This document shows positions 1 through 11,300 of a stretch of DNA of 64,000 nt, piece after piece. The DNA comes from Notospermus geniculatus (taxonomy: Eukaryota; Nemertea; Pilidiophora; Heteronemertea; Lineidae). The number at the start of each line of letters is the position of its first letter. Within the stretch, counting starts at the first letter, position 1. The DNA lies in the NCBI GenBank assembly GCA_002633025.1, contig NMRB01000312.1, positions 3,469 through 67,468 of the forward strand, given 5' to 3'. Under the pieces are notes generated by a model. The model was not told the origin of the DNA and did not search any database. It saw only the letters and a program-made list of their open reading frames with translations. The position numbers were made by a program, and so were the translations under genes.

Positions 1-120
1 TTTTGTCGAACTTTGACCTCTGTGACCTTGAAAAGTAGGTCAAATCAAAAACCCGTTATATATGTTATGTATCCTTATTAGCTACACCTATGATAAAAAT
101 TTGAAGATGATCTAGTCATT

Positions 121-347
121 AGTTCAGGAGTTATTGTACTTTTTGTGTTTTTGGTTTCCGCCACCTGGTGGCCAAACTGAGAGTCGAATCGGACCGAAAC
201 TTGGTGTCGTGGGTCATCTGACCTAGGGGTATATATGTACCAAGTTTCAGATCAATAGCTCCAGCGGTTACGAAACGTGCCCTGCTAACGGACAACGACG
301 GACGACGGACGCTGCACCATCGTAATAGCTCACCCCAGTGAGCTAAA
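121..347. repeat. Dispersed repeat, copy 1
   Basis: Contains GGTGGCCAAACTGAGAGTCG, then TATGTACCAAGTTTC and a CGGACGACGGACG run before AGCTCACCCCAGTGAGCT. The same family, degenerate, recurs at 1400-1590 and 1697-1875 with GGCCCCCTGG, GATTTGG and CACCATTGGCCCATG words. Confidence 0.55.
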
Positions 348-1399
348 AACCAGCCATGGGCGCAGCCATCTTTGATGCAATGCATTATATCCATAAATTA
401 GCCAGGACTCTGTATAAGAATGCGAAGAAATTGTCAAATATTTCCTAAAATCTCTCGTAGTGCTGGTGGTAGTGTTACAGACATCCAGGCGTGCCACAAA
501 CGGCGTTGTCTTCGAAACAAGCATTTTTCTATCAGGCCCACAAACGTTTCTTGAGAAAGAATCTTTTAAACCAACCGGCATTATACATTCTCAGTGGCCT
601 GGTCCCAATAAGGAGGTTTTTATTTTAATCAGGAATTACTTCTGGTATCCGCGCGACAGCAACTTCAACTTTGTTGTGAGCATAGTTATAGTTATTAACT
701 AAGCAATGATGCCATAGCCAAATGTATTCATTGCCTACCAAAAAAGCTGTCGGTTTTAATGTGAAGTCGGCGATTACAAAATTACGCCGGCCAAGCCCAC
801 ATCAATCATTATTCATAGGCTCAATCTGGCGTATTGTGTACGAGTGACACAATGCCTTTGCGCCTTTTCAGTCATCAAACTTTCGTCCACTGACAACGCC
901 TTACCTCACTGCTAATAATCAGTTGAGCCAACCAGCGGATAGGGGTGGAGCCTGATCAACCATCATGAGTTTGGACATGAGAAATTAATTCTACCCTTGA
1001 CTGCCGGCCTTTCGCCGACCAATTAATTAATGGGCATGCGCAAGATCTACTGGGCATGCGCAGCTTATTGCATAGGCCTGTAATGCTATATGTTTCGGTG
1101 TGTATCAAAAATAGATTTATATTATACATGTACCAGTAATGTAAACATGCAGTTGCAGGTAGGCCTACCTCGAAATCAACATCGGGGCCTACATATATGT
1201 AATTGCAATTAGAACTCATATAGAACCAAATTTCCAAATCATGCGGCCACTCGAATTTTGAAAACGTCTTGGAAATTTGACTTTCAATTTATTGACCTTA
1301 GATTTTTATTTCGTGGCGTCCTAATAATTGTAACAAGCACAGCATTGAACGTCCCCCGTCGCCCCGGGTGCAAGTTCGATGGGCCTGTATTTTGAAGAT

Positions 1400-1590
1400 T
1401 CCGTTCAGTATTAATGGCACAATCACAGTTTATATGATTCGGCTTTTTGGCCCCCTGGTGGCAAAGTGGGAAATCAGATTTGGTCGATTCTTTGTCGCGA
1501 CACACCGTTGGCCCATGATACATCCCTCCACCAAATATCAACCCAAAATTTTCAGTCGTTCAGAAGTTACAGAGAGGAAGGGAACTTATG
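1400..1590. repeat. Dispersed repeat, copy 2
   Basis: Starts near TTCCGTTCAGTATTAATGGC and shares with copy 3 the order TTTTTGGCCCCCTGGTGGCA, GATTTGGTCGATTCTTT, CGACACACC, TTGGCCCATG and CAAATATC. Confidence 0.6.
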
Positions 1591-1696
1591 TGGTTTGTAC
1601 AAAGCGCCCCCTACAGGGCTGGAAAATGAATGTAATTGAAAACCCGCAGAGTATATTATGTAGCCTTGCTAGATGAGCGTACCATAAAAATTTTGT

Positions 1697-1875
1697 GAAA
1701 TTCCGTTCAGTATTAAAGGTGTAATCGCAGTTTTTGTGTTTTAGCTTTTGGCCCCCTGGTAACAAAGTCGAGAATCGGATTTGGCCGATTCTTTCACGCG
1801 ACACACCATTGGCCCATGGTACATCCCCCCATCAAATATCTATGGGAAAATTCCACAGCGGCACTGAAATCCCAT
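1697..1875. repeat. Dispersed repeat, copy 3
   Basis: Same orientation and word order as copy 2, about 300 bases away. Mobile-element type not identified. Confidence 0.6.
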
Positions 1876-2540
1876 CAACAAAAAAAAGTATTTGTCGGCT
1901 AATCCAAGTCATTCACAGGCCCAAAAAGAAACATATTCGTGGACTTATTCCAGTAATCGGTAGTAATCGGTAAACTGGCAGCGAAGAACCCAATCATTGC
2001 AAAATCGGTAACGAAGAAGAAGGACACAGTCATAAACCACCAACGGAGCAGGACATGCAATGACACTAATGAGGAACCACCCATCAAAAAAGGAAATAAA
2101 CACTGTCCTACAGCATCAATGTCTATCATATCTCTTATGTTCAAAGTAGTATTAATCCGAGGACGTTCATGTTTGTTCTATTCTTTTCACCATTTAATAT
2201 GTTTGTAATCTATGTTAATTCTTTTTAAATATGTTATCCATAAATGGAAAATATTGATCAGTCTCTTGCTAGCTGGCTCTAGAACAGGGCCAAAATGCAA
2301 TTTTCATACATGGTGTGCTCCTTTTCCAACACTTCAAGCAGAAGAAGTACGGATATAGTTAATTCTCAATACAAAATTCCTTCCCCAACTAACAAGACAT
2401 GTATGCTCCAACTGCATTTCTAGATACCGACACCAGTCCAAATAAATTATATTATTATAATGATATCTTAATTGTGCACGGTGGACATCATCTCACGGGT
2501 GTCTTTACCCATTCAAGTGCTATCTCATTCAAAAAAATAT

Positions 2541-2652
2541 TGGGCCGTATTCACAAAGGGTGTTTAAGACTTAGACGCGTGTAACTTCACTAAATGCGCA
2601 CACTTCCACCATGCATTTGACGAAGTTATACACCTTTTATGAATATGGCCCA
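2541..2652. mobile_element. Short foldback element, TGGGCCGTATTCA ends
   Basis: The ends TGGGCCGTATTCACAAAGGG and (inverted) TGGGCCATATTCATAAAAGG pair over about 23 bases. Total 112 bp with no coding frame. The ends resemble those at 29234 and 53890. Confidence 0.65.
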
Positions 2653-2854
2653 TTGCGTATACTTCCACATGTTTCCTGTGTATTTTTTAAAAAATACACA
2701 TATTTTTGCTGCTTTAGAAATACTGGCATATAGACATTCAAAGAAACAACTCAGCAACTACAATAGGACTGATTATCTTGATGTTCTTACTGATATCCGG
2801 CATTGAAAAAATCCAGGACCAAAGACCACGCAAGAAACTCACTCTCAGATCTCC

Positions 2855-3249
2855 GTGTAAGGCCAAAAAAAATAAATGTTCTGTTTCTGGTTTCCGCCCG
2901 CGTCAGCTCTAACCCCTGCGCATCAAGAGATTTATATTCTTCATTTTGAATGAAATTTGCGATTTTTTAGACCCCCGCACCATGTGGTGTGAACAAAATA
3001 AGTTACAACAAGCAATTCGCTCTAAATATCATCTGTAGAATTGCTTTATCATGTCTGTCGACTTCCACAATGGTGACCGACAGACAGTAGCAGTGTCAAC
3101 TTCAAACATTTAACGGCCTAACAGAGAAATACAATACATTTTATGAAATAAAAAACGTTTTGTAAAAAAAATAAAAAACCGCATCACCGCATCAGTTCTC
3201 TTCTGATCATGAAACCAGAAACAGAATATTTATTTTTTTTGGCCTTACG
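2855..3249. mobile_element. MITE with about 36-bp inverted ends
   Basis: GTAAGGCCAAAAAAAATAAA at the left is inverted at the right as GGCCTTAC preceded by a long T run. Pairing extends through TTCTGTTTCTGGTTTC. About 395 bp, non-coding. Confidence 0.7.
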
Positions 3250-3599
3250 ATGGGCACTGGCTTACTTTTGAAGTCCCTTGAAAGGTGCTGGTGATTGTGA
3301 ATAAAGAGAAGCTGTGTAACCACATTCTGATTCAGGGACAATCGTTTCCAAGTCGCTCTGCTGACTCTGATGATCATCCATGTCGAGTCATCAACAGTTT
3401 GACCTTGTGTCTGGAAGTGGAAATAGGGCCTATAGCCTACGGTAAGCTGAACTTCCCAAGAAAAAAATCTCGTCCCATGGCATCAGGGCCTTCATGATCG
3501 ATGATACCTACCGACCTACCGGTACCTAATCAATTCAATATCACATTGTAACGTCGATCAGTGTTCCCCGTATTTCTGTGTTTTTCTTATTGTTTCCAT

Positions 3600-4600
3600 C
3601 CTGACGGATTAAGCGGCAACTAACCATATGCTAACCCAACAATAGCCTAACCATAGGCCTACACCGCGCCGGGAGCGGCAGCGGAGGCCTGCCTTGGGCT
3701 TGGCTTAGGCCTAGTGATCTAAAACTAGACTACCACCCTACATGCCCTAGGTCTAGGCCTGCTACTTTTTTATCTATAGTTCAGGCTGGTTAGTGGGTGA
3801 TCAGGATAAAAAACGTGCAGAATGATTTTTTGAAATTGGCGCTTCATAACTTTGTATCGTTGTTGTTGTCGCCGCGGAATAGAAACTTTAGTCTGATTCT
3901 TTACCCTTGTAACGCTTCGCTACATGTATAGCGGATCATCTCGAGGCAGGATACCAGGCAATAGAAGCCTGTCACATGACCAAAACATGGCTGCGCCCAG
4001 TAAATTGCATGCGTTGATGATTTTCTCTTTACCTTAATCATGAACTACTCTTCTGATGGGCAATGATATGACATTTGTAAATTGGCCAACAAGGCTTATT
4101 GCGAGACGTCTGTCAGAAGAAGTGCCGAAGAAGTCATATTTCTGGGTAGGGAAGATATGAAGTATAGCTACGCAAACCTGCTGTGCTGTGCTAGCTACCA
4201 GTATAGGCCTAGTGTGTAGGCCTAGGCCTTTGTATGTCATGTATTTTATCAAAGTTCCGCAGACCGGTACTTGTTAGGCATGATCTTATGTTTTATGTCT
4301 TGTCTTGCAAATTCATCAAAGGCCGTTGTCTATACCGGTATCATGGTAGGCCTATGTGACGTGTGGTATTTCCTACAGCATCTCCTGCGTTGAGGCTACA
4401 AAGCCAGCCTACTTTAACTTAGTCTAGACCGAGGCCTACTACTAGGCCTACTGACACTGTTTTTGTAAAATATGTGCTTCAGATACATGCCTGCAAACGT
4501 GCCAGTGCCAATCAATTAGGCCTAGTTCCAGATCCCCACTCTACAACTTACAAGTGGGTGATTGAAGTCCCTTCTTGCCTGTGAAGTATGTAATGGCAAA
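3600..4600. other. GC-richer stretch with CpG words, possible promoter region
   Basis: The stretch has CACCGCGCCGGGAGCGGCAG and many TAGGCCTA words. A CATGACC/CACATG cluster precedes AAAACATGGCTGCG. It lies upstream of the plus-strand frame at 4695. I see no TATA box. Assignment as promoter is weak. Confidence 0.2.
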
Positions 4601-4694
4601 TTTCTATGTGGATTATTGCAGGTTCCAAACATGCCAAATTGTCCGAAAGGAAGAAATTGAAAAAGTGTTCTTATCATCAATTTGAAAATCCAAG

Positions 4695-5012
4695 ATGAGT
4701 ATGCCACAGAGATATGTACAGGCTGCCATGCGACTTCAGCAGATGAGTAACCGTGTTTTGCAGATGCCTGTGACATTTACTGCCTTTAGGCATGTTAGGA
4801 GCTCAGCTCAGTGTTTCTCATCTCAGTATCTGGTTTCCATTCGTCCACCATGTCGCAACTTCACCTCAAGAACATCAGTTTTGTGTAGTGATTCAGAATC
4901 ATGGAAGAAGGACACAAGACACCAGGAAAAGGATGAAACTTCTGTAGACTTTTTTGGAGTTGAAGAATACGAACAAGGAAAACTTCAGTGGGCCTCTGAA
5001 ACATACACATAA
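4695..5012 (+). CDS. Possible plus-strand gene start with a mitochondrial-type presequence
   Basis: A 105-codon frame opens MSMPQRYVQAAMRLQQMSNR. Its first 60 or so residues have many Arg and Ser and almost no acidic residue, as in mitochondrial targeting sequences. The rest is charged (SESWKKDTRHQEKDETS). A good acceptor (GGATTATTGCAG) ends at 4620, so the ATG may lie in a second exon behind a 5' UTR exon in the GC-richer stretch near 3600-4200. I do not recognise the protein. The stop at 5012 may be real, or an unseen donor may precede it. The frame is tail-to-tail with E48. Confidence 0.35.
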   Translation: MSMPQRYVQAAMRLQQMSNRVLQMPVTFTAFRHVRSSAQCFSSQYLVSIRPPCRNFTSRTSVLCSDSESWKKDTRHQEKDETSVDFFGVEEYEQGKLQWASETYT

Positions 5013-5083
5013 CCCCAAAAGGAAAAGGTTCAGATATGTGCTTCTAAATTTCTGAAAACTTTTGGATAAAATTTCAAGCATAC

Positions 5084-5398
5084 GTTCTGCCGAGCAATTT
5101 GCTCCCCAATGACATCAAAAGAAGTATTTCTGACCGGGTTTTCCATGAGGAGTTCCTTGGTATTCGTGATCATCTGTGATAGGTCGTTGATTTCCGTTTG
5201 GTAGGCCTCGTGCTGCACTAGCGACATCTTCAGTTGCTCGCGTTGTTCTAGAGCGTCATGGTACAGATGATTGATCTCGAAGAGGATTTTGGTGCTATTT
5301 ACAGCAGCGCCATCTCCAGTTAATCCAAGGAGGTCTTGGTATTTCATCAGGACATGATTCAGATGGCCCTTTCGATGTTCCACATCTTTCACAAGCAC
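5084..5398 (-). CDS. E48, last spectrin exon seen, 105 codons
   Basis: Begins VLVKDVEHRK and ends EQIARQN before a GTATGC donor in phase 0. Read without splicing, the frame runs on 17 codons to a stop at 5030, so it could instead be a terminal exon. I prefer the donor because it gives a normal repeat length. Later exons would lie left of the window or were not recognised. Confidence 0.72.
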
Positions 5399-8300
5399 CT
5401 GGAAGGTAAGATCTTAACTGTACAGGGGTGACAGAACTTATTTACAGAGATGCAGAAGAATCAAACGCCAGAAATGAAACATCATGCTCATTCTCAAGTC
5501 ATGTCAAACAGAAAAGGGCAACAAATGCAATAGACTCTACCACTCCAAAAGAGTGCAGCACCTGATGGGGCAGCGTCATGACGTCCCGTACGTCTTTTGT
5601 GAATGCCACGACGTAACTCGAAAAAAATCCGGTTGTTTCAGCGATCATGATGTGATGAAACAATTTGATTTGTTTTCGTCTCGCGTCCAGACATCATGAA
5701 ATGACGTGCGGGACGTCATGCACGCTACCCCGTCAGTAGTTTGGTTCCCAAACCCACCGCTAGGGCTAAAAGGGTTCGGTATCAGCCTCGTTTGACCTTG
5801 ACCTCACACACGAAATTCTGTGTGTCTGACGTCACAGACGATAGACTGGTTCGCGTTCCCAACATACATGTAGCTCACGGTATGTTGGACCCGGGAAGCA
5901 GTCTATCCTCTGTGACGTCAGACACACAGCTTTTTGTGTGTGTGAGGTCAAGGTCAAACGAGGCCGATACCGAACTCTTCTGCGCCTAGCGGTGAGTTCG
6001 GGAACCAAACTACCCCGTCAGGTGCTGCACTCTTTTGGAGTGATATCATCTATTAAGATTCCTACCTCCGTCTTCCCCAACTTGTCTTGAATCTCCAAAT
6101 CAACATCCACAGCTGCCAGCAGCCGCTTCTTTCCCTGATCAATCCACGACCGAATATCGTCCATTTCCTGAGAATATTCTTCCATTTCTTCAGCCATTCC
6201 TTCCAGTCGATCTATCCGCTCACTCAACTCGCCCTGCACATCACACATCTGGATGCTGACTTCTGTTACCTTTGACATCGCGTCGGTGGTATCAGTGATC
6301 TCAGACAGCCGAAGAGCAGTTTGATTGAGATCGTCGATCTTGGCATTGATGACAGCTATTTCTCTGTCTAGTGACTGAAAGACACAAACAAACGACTGCA
6401 AAATGTTTTGATCAACTCCGGACACTACGCATGAGCAGATAACCTCATCCAAAATGCACTTTTCAAAATGGGCTAGTTTTCGGAGAAGATTATTTGAAGA
6501 AATATTGTTTGAGATACCTGTGGGCTATCTCTTTAAATACTTACCAAACTGTCTACACACAAATGTACTGCTACATGATTGACAATATACTAAAATCAGC
6601 CCGCAAACATGTCCGAATTGAAGAATTAGGCAAGATGAAACTCGAGAAATAGCAAAACATACCTTATGCTTCTCTAACTGACTGAGCACTTTGTCTAACC
6701 CAGACCACTTTAGCTCTGTTTTTACAACAGCCATTGCTGTATCCAGCCAGTCAATCAGGGACAAGAGATCTTCGTCGAACTTCATCCAAAGGCCAGCAGC
6801 TTCCTCTAAGTAGACACGCTTCTCTTCAGCCTGCTTCTCGATGTGATCCCATCTTTGTGATGCCTTCGTGATGGACTCTGTTACAGGCTTGGCTTGTTTA
6901 GATGGAAGGTCCCTGATGATGCAGCTTGCTTTGTCCCGCAGGTCACTCAACTTGTCCTTATACATTGGAAGTTGGCTGATTAGGACCTGGAGCAGAGACG
7001 ATGTTGGTATAGAGGCTTTGCAAATGACGTCACAAGCCGCCATGCTGTGGAGGCACATGCTGCAGAGGCGCAGCGAAGTGAGCCGTGCATGCCCCGATGA
7101 CGTTACGTCAAACACTGGCGTGGCGCACTTCACGCATGTCACGTCACGGTCGGCTCGCACCTCTGCGCCCTGTGCCCTCCAGAATGGCCGCTAGGATGAC
7201 GGCATTGCAAAGCCTCTATACTATACTTTGCTATCAGGTTGTCAAAGAAGTTGAGTTGGTCACTTCAACATTGGATGAAGAGAATAGAGAGGATGCGCAG
7301 CGTCACGACTCCCACTCCCACTCCGAGGTGACACCCTTTTTGCATCTTACGTCATCAGTTACTGCAGGGGTTTCCCGGTGAAGTCGGTGAAGTCGGTCGG
7401 AAAAACGAGTTGAAAGCATCGAAGTCGTAAGTGGTTTCCCACTTGCTTTTTCTCTTGTTTGAGCAGGTGTTAAATATGATTAACACATTCCCCGCCAGCA
7501 TTTTTTTAAAAAGTAACTAGCCAGCGCCAGCATTTTAGCGATTTTTATCAAATTTCAAATTTCTCAAGAAAATTTATCAATTGAGATATGGGAACAAAGA
7601 ACATGTCAATAGAAAGATCATAGCTCGTTGTTTCTGATAACACAAACCATTTTGTTCTAAGTCCAACCACTTTCTTTCCACAAGCTTTAGAAAACTTTCT
7701 ATTTTCACAAATACACACGTTTTTTCGCAAAAAATGGAGAAAACGCCTCCCGAGCGCCGCCATGTTGGTTTAAACCACACTACAATACAAACAAACCTCC
7801 ACCTATTTCAAGGCCGTGTTCAATGAGATCGGCGAAAGCACAGTGAGACAAGATCGCCAGTGGGTCCATCTATCGGTTGGTGGCTGTAACTACAATTGCC
7901 GGAAATTCTCGTCAATGGCGGGGAACCGTCCTGAAGCAATTGACGAAAAATCTCGTCAATGGCGGGGAATGTGTTAAAATTGACATAGCATTCTTTGAAC
8001 ATTATTCTTGAAACACTGATCCCTTTTATCGGGATGGAGGGTGCTGAACACATCAGATTTACGTGTTTTTTTGGTGTGCCAAAATCGTGAAAAAAGGCGG
8101 CGTAGGCGCGCTACACATGGCCTACAGATCCATGACGTTGGTTGGGGACCACTGCGTGAAGGACGACGTCATGTGACGTCGCCCACGTCGTGATCACTTC
8201 ACGTCTTGCGCAACCTGAAAAACGACGCTACGAGTTCCGAGAACGACTCCGAGACCAACTCGGAGTGGGAGTGGGAGTCGTGACGCTGCGCATCCTCTCT

Positions 8301-11300
8301 AATGACCCTCCTCGAACTAGTAAGTGTGTGGGGAGGGGGTGAACCCTACCTTATGTTTTTCCTTCCTCTCCGACAAAGTTCCATCCTCATCCTGCAACTG
8401 CTGCTCCAAATCATCCATCCACCAGTTAAGTTGTTGCAACTGACCTCTGAACTCTTGCCTCATGACCTTTGCCCTTTCTAAATTAGCTGTTCTATCATGA
8501 AGCATGGTGAAAACAGAACTTTTCTGGGACTTCAATGAATTGAGTTGTGTGGTCAGTTCTTCAGGCAATTCCTCTTTTTCTTGTAACGCCATCTGCAGTG
8601 CATCACCCTTGATGACCATTTCTGTTTGAAGGTCCTGGAAAAAGAGCAAAATATGTTGAGTGACCTGTTATATTCTTCCCCTTCATCTTGTGAAAAGAAG
8701 AAAACAAGCCTAGACTTAATTTGGTTCATTCCGATTTTCACTGAAAGCAGGAAAATGAAGTTTTTACTGACCTTGACTTTATTGATTGCCTCCTCAACCT
8801 CCCTCTCATCCAGTGGAATTTGGCTGCTCATCATCAAATCATTCTGAGTTGCCTTCATCCATTTCATATGATCCTCTATCTGGACTTGTAGTGCCCCCTG
8901 CTGGCTGAGGATGGTCTGGATTGAAGTCTCTTGTTTTGCTGCCTTGGACTCCAGACTGGAAAGAAGGCCAACAGCGTTGAGGGATGATGCCAACAGACTT
9001 GACAACAAATCTTGCGAAATTTGCTTTGTAACATTACACAATTGATCGATACCATAGTGAGTTGCCAATTACTACAACATCATGAAGCTGGTTAAAATCC
9101 ACTGCTAATTTTCTGCGTTGCGACTTGCTTTGCAACCTCCTACCTGTGATCGCAAGGAACTGATACCGGTCGCAGACCGATCGCCGGCTGAAATTGACCA
9201 CATCTTCGCCATTGGTGGAAATCACGTCCAGCGAGTCCACTATGGTGATCGAGTGCCCAGTTGCAACGCAACCCAGTTGCAAAGCAAGTTGCAAGACAAA
9301 ATCAGCTTGAAAATCAATGGTGGATTCCTAGCTTTATACTCATCATAAGCAAAGAGCAACATACTCAGAGAACCTAATCTCCAGCCCTTCAGTGTCCTTC
9401 TCTATGTTTTCCATGATTTTTGTGGATGACAGCAGTGTCACTAATTTCTGAGACGAGGATCTCAAATCATGTAACTGGCCTGTTCTCTCCTCACACTCTG
9501 CACAAACAGTCTGAAAACAAAATATGAGTTTAAAGTATCACATTGTTAATGTTATGGCTGGTAAGTGATTGCTTTAATACTGAATTTTTATGCGAGAGAC
9601 AGAAGGAAACAATACACAGGGCTGAAAATACATTAGTGAGTTCCTGATTGCTGGAGATAAAAGGGAACAACACAGGATTTGATTGCTGAACTCCCAATTA
9701 CTGGAAATGAAAGGGAACAACACAGGATTTGATTGCTGAACTCCCAATTACTGGAAGTAGGCCTAGTTGTGTTCACAGTTTGAAACTGACTTGGGACATT
9801 GGCGATGGGGGTATATTCATTTCTCTGCAATTCTAGGATGTCAAACCACACAAACCTGTAGGCCTATGGCATTCACCAGACCATAACTTTGTTGTCTGTC
9901 TCAACCTAACTATGACCAGGTATGTTCATACAGTATTGTGCATATTGTGCTGATGGTCATTTTCTGCACCAAGTGGATTGTATTGCATGTTGTCCTCTTT
10001 GGCCTTTTCAAGGGAATGGGATGTGCACCAGACCAATCATTGTCCCAAAAGAGCCAAATCATGTAACTCATGTAATTCAATTCATATTCCAGGGATACGC
10101 CTACGACGCGAGAAGATCAGTTTTCAGAACATCAGACTTCAAACATCCTGGCTCATTCAACAGCAAGCACCGAAAAGACTTGCCCTCCCACACTTTGAAC
10201 AGTATGGTTACCGGTACTCAGAAATGTTTGTCTGACATTTTTTGTTCATTGGAAATTGGGTAAAAAAACAAACAATTTCTTGAAGTTGATGTCAAAAAAT
10301 GTCAATAAACTGCTACTACTGGGGAACATTTGAAAACTAAATGTACAGTGATTGCTGGGCAATCGCAATTATACCCTGCTATCCCTTGTTACGCTACGGC
10401 ATGTCTTCAATTATCATTCGAAAACTACTCAAAATGGCTTCCATATCAGCCATCTTGGTGGAGTGATGGGTCTGAATGTTAAAGGTGTCTTCCTCTGACC
10501 ACCCCAGACATACCACAGAAATTTCACATCCATTCCCTCTGTGCTTCTCCAGTTATCGTCCGGAAAGGAAATTCAAAATGGCCACCATGGCAGCCATATT
10601 GGTGGAGCAACAGCCCTGGTTTTCAACAGATGGCGGACCAACAGATGGATGCTAACCCCTTCAGATGATATAACTAACCCCTTCAGAATGAGATGATATA
10701 TAGCAAAATTCAGAGTACATAGAGAGTCCTACCTCAGCAGCAGCTAGATAAGTTATAAGTTCCTGTTTTGGGCCCCTGTAGACTGCAGTTGCCGCATGTA
10801 GTTTTTCCTCAGCACTTGTGATGAAATGATCCAGATCACGAGCAAGGTTGGTGTACTCCTGCCAGCAAGATGTCACCTTCTGAAATAGTAGAGAAAACAT
10901 TATGTACCGGTAATGATCAATGGAGCCCTGACCAATTTCCACCTCCCCGTTCAAGATTTTCACCAGGTACAATATTTGGTAGGATAAGAAGACTGGCCAC
11001 TTCCCACCCCATTCAGTCAGGTTCAGCCGTATGGATGGAGGACAAAACCAGTGATCCTAACTCTTTCAGCCCTACGGACGGATATATCCGTTCACCAAAA
11101 TCATTCTCAAATCCTATGAACGAGTATATCCGTCCACCCCTAAACCCAATTTTCTACAATATACATGTAAGATTGGGTAAGTTTTTTTTTTAAAATCCTG
11201 AAATATTTTTTTCTTCAGAAAATCGCCTAGGATCTGGGGGTTGCACTGAAAAAATCACCTGGGGCAGAAAGAGTTAACTGTACTCTAGTCAAAGTGACTG

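Noticed and set aside
5741-5989. Plus-strand frame rich in Val and Asp
   Set aside because: It lies wholly within the nested MITE at 5737-6012.
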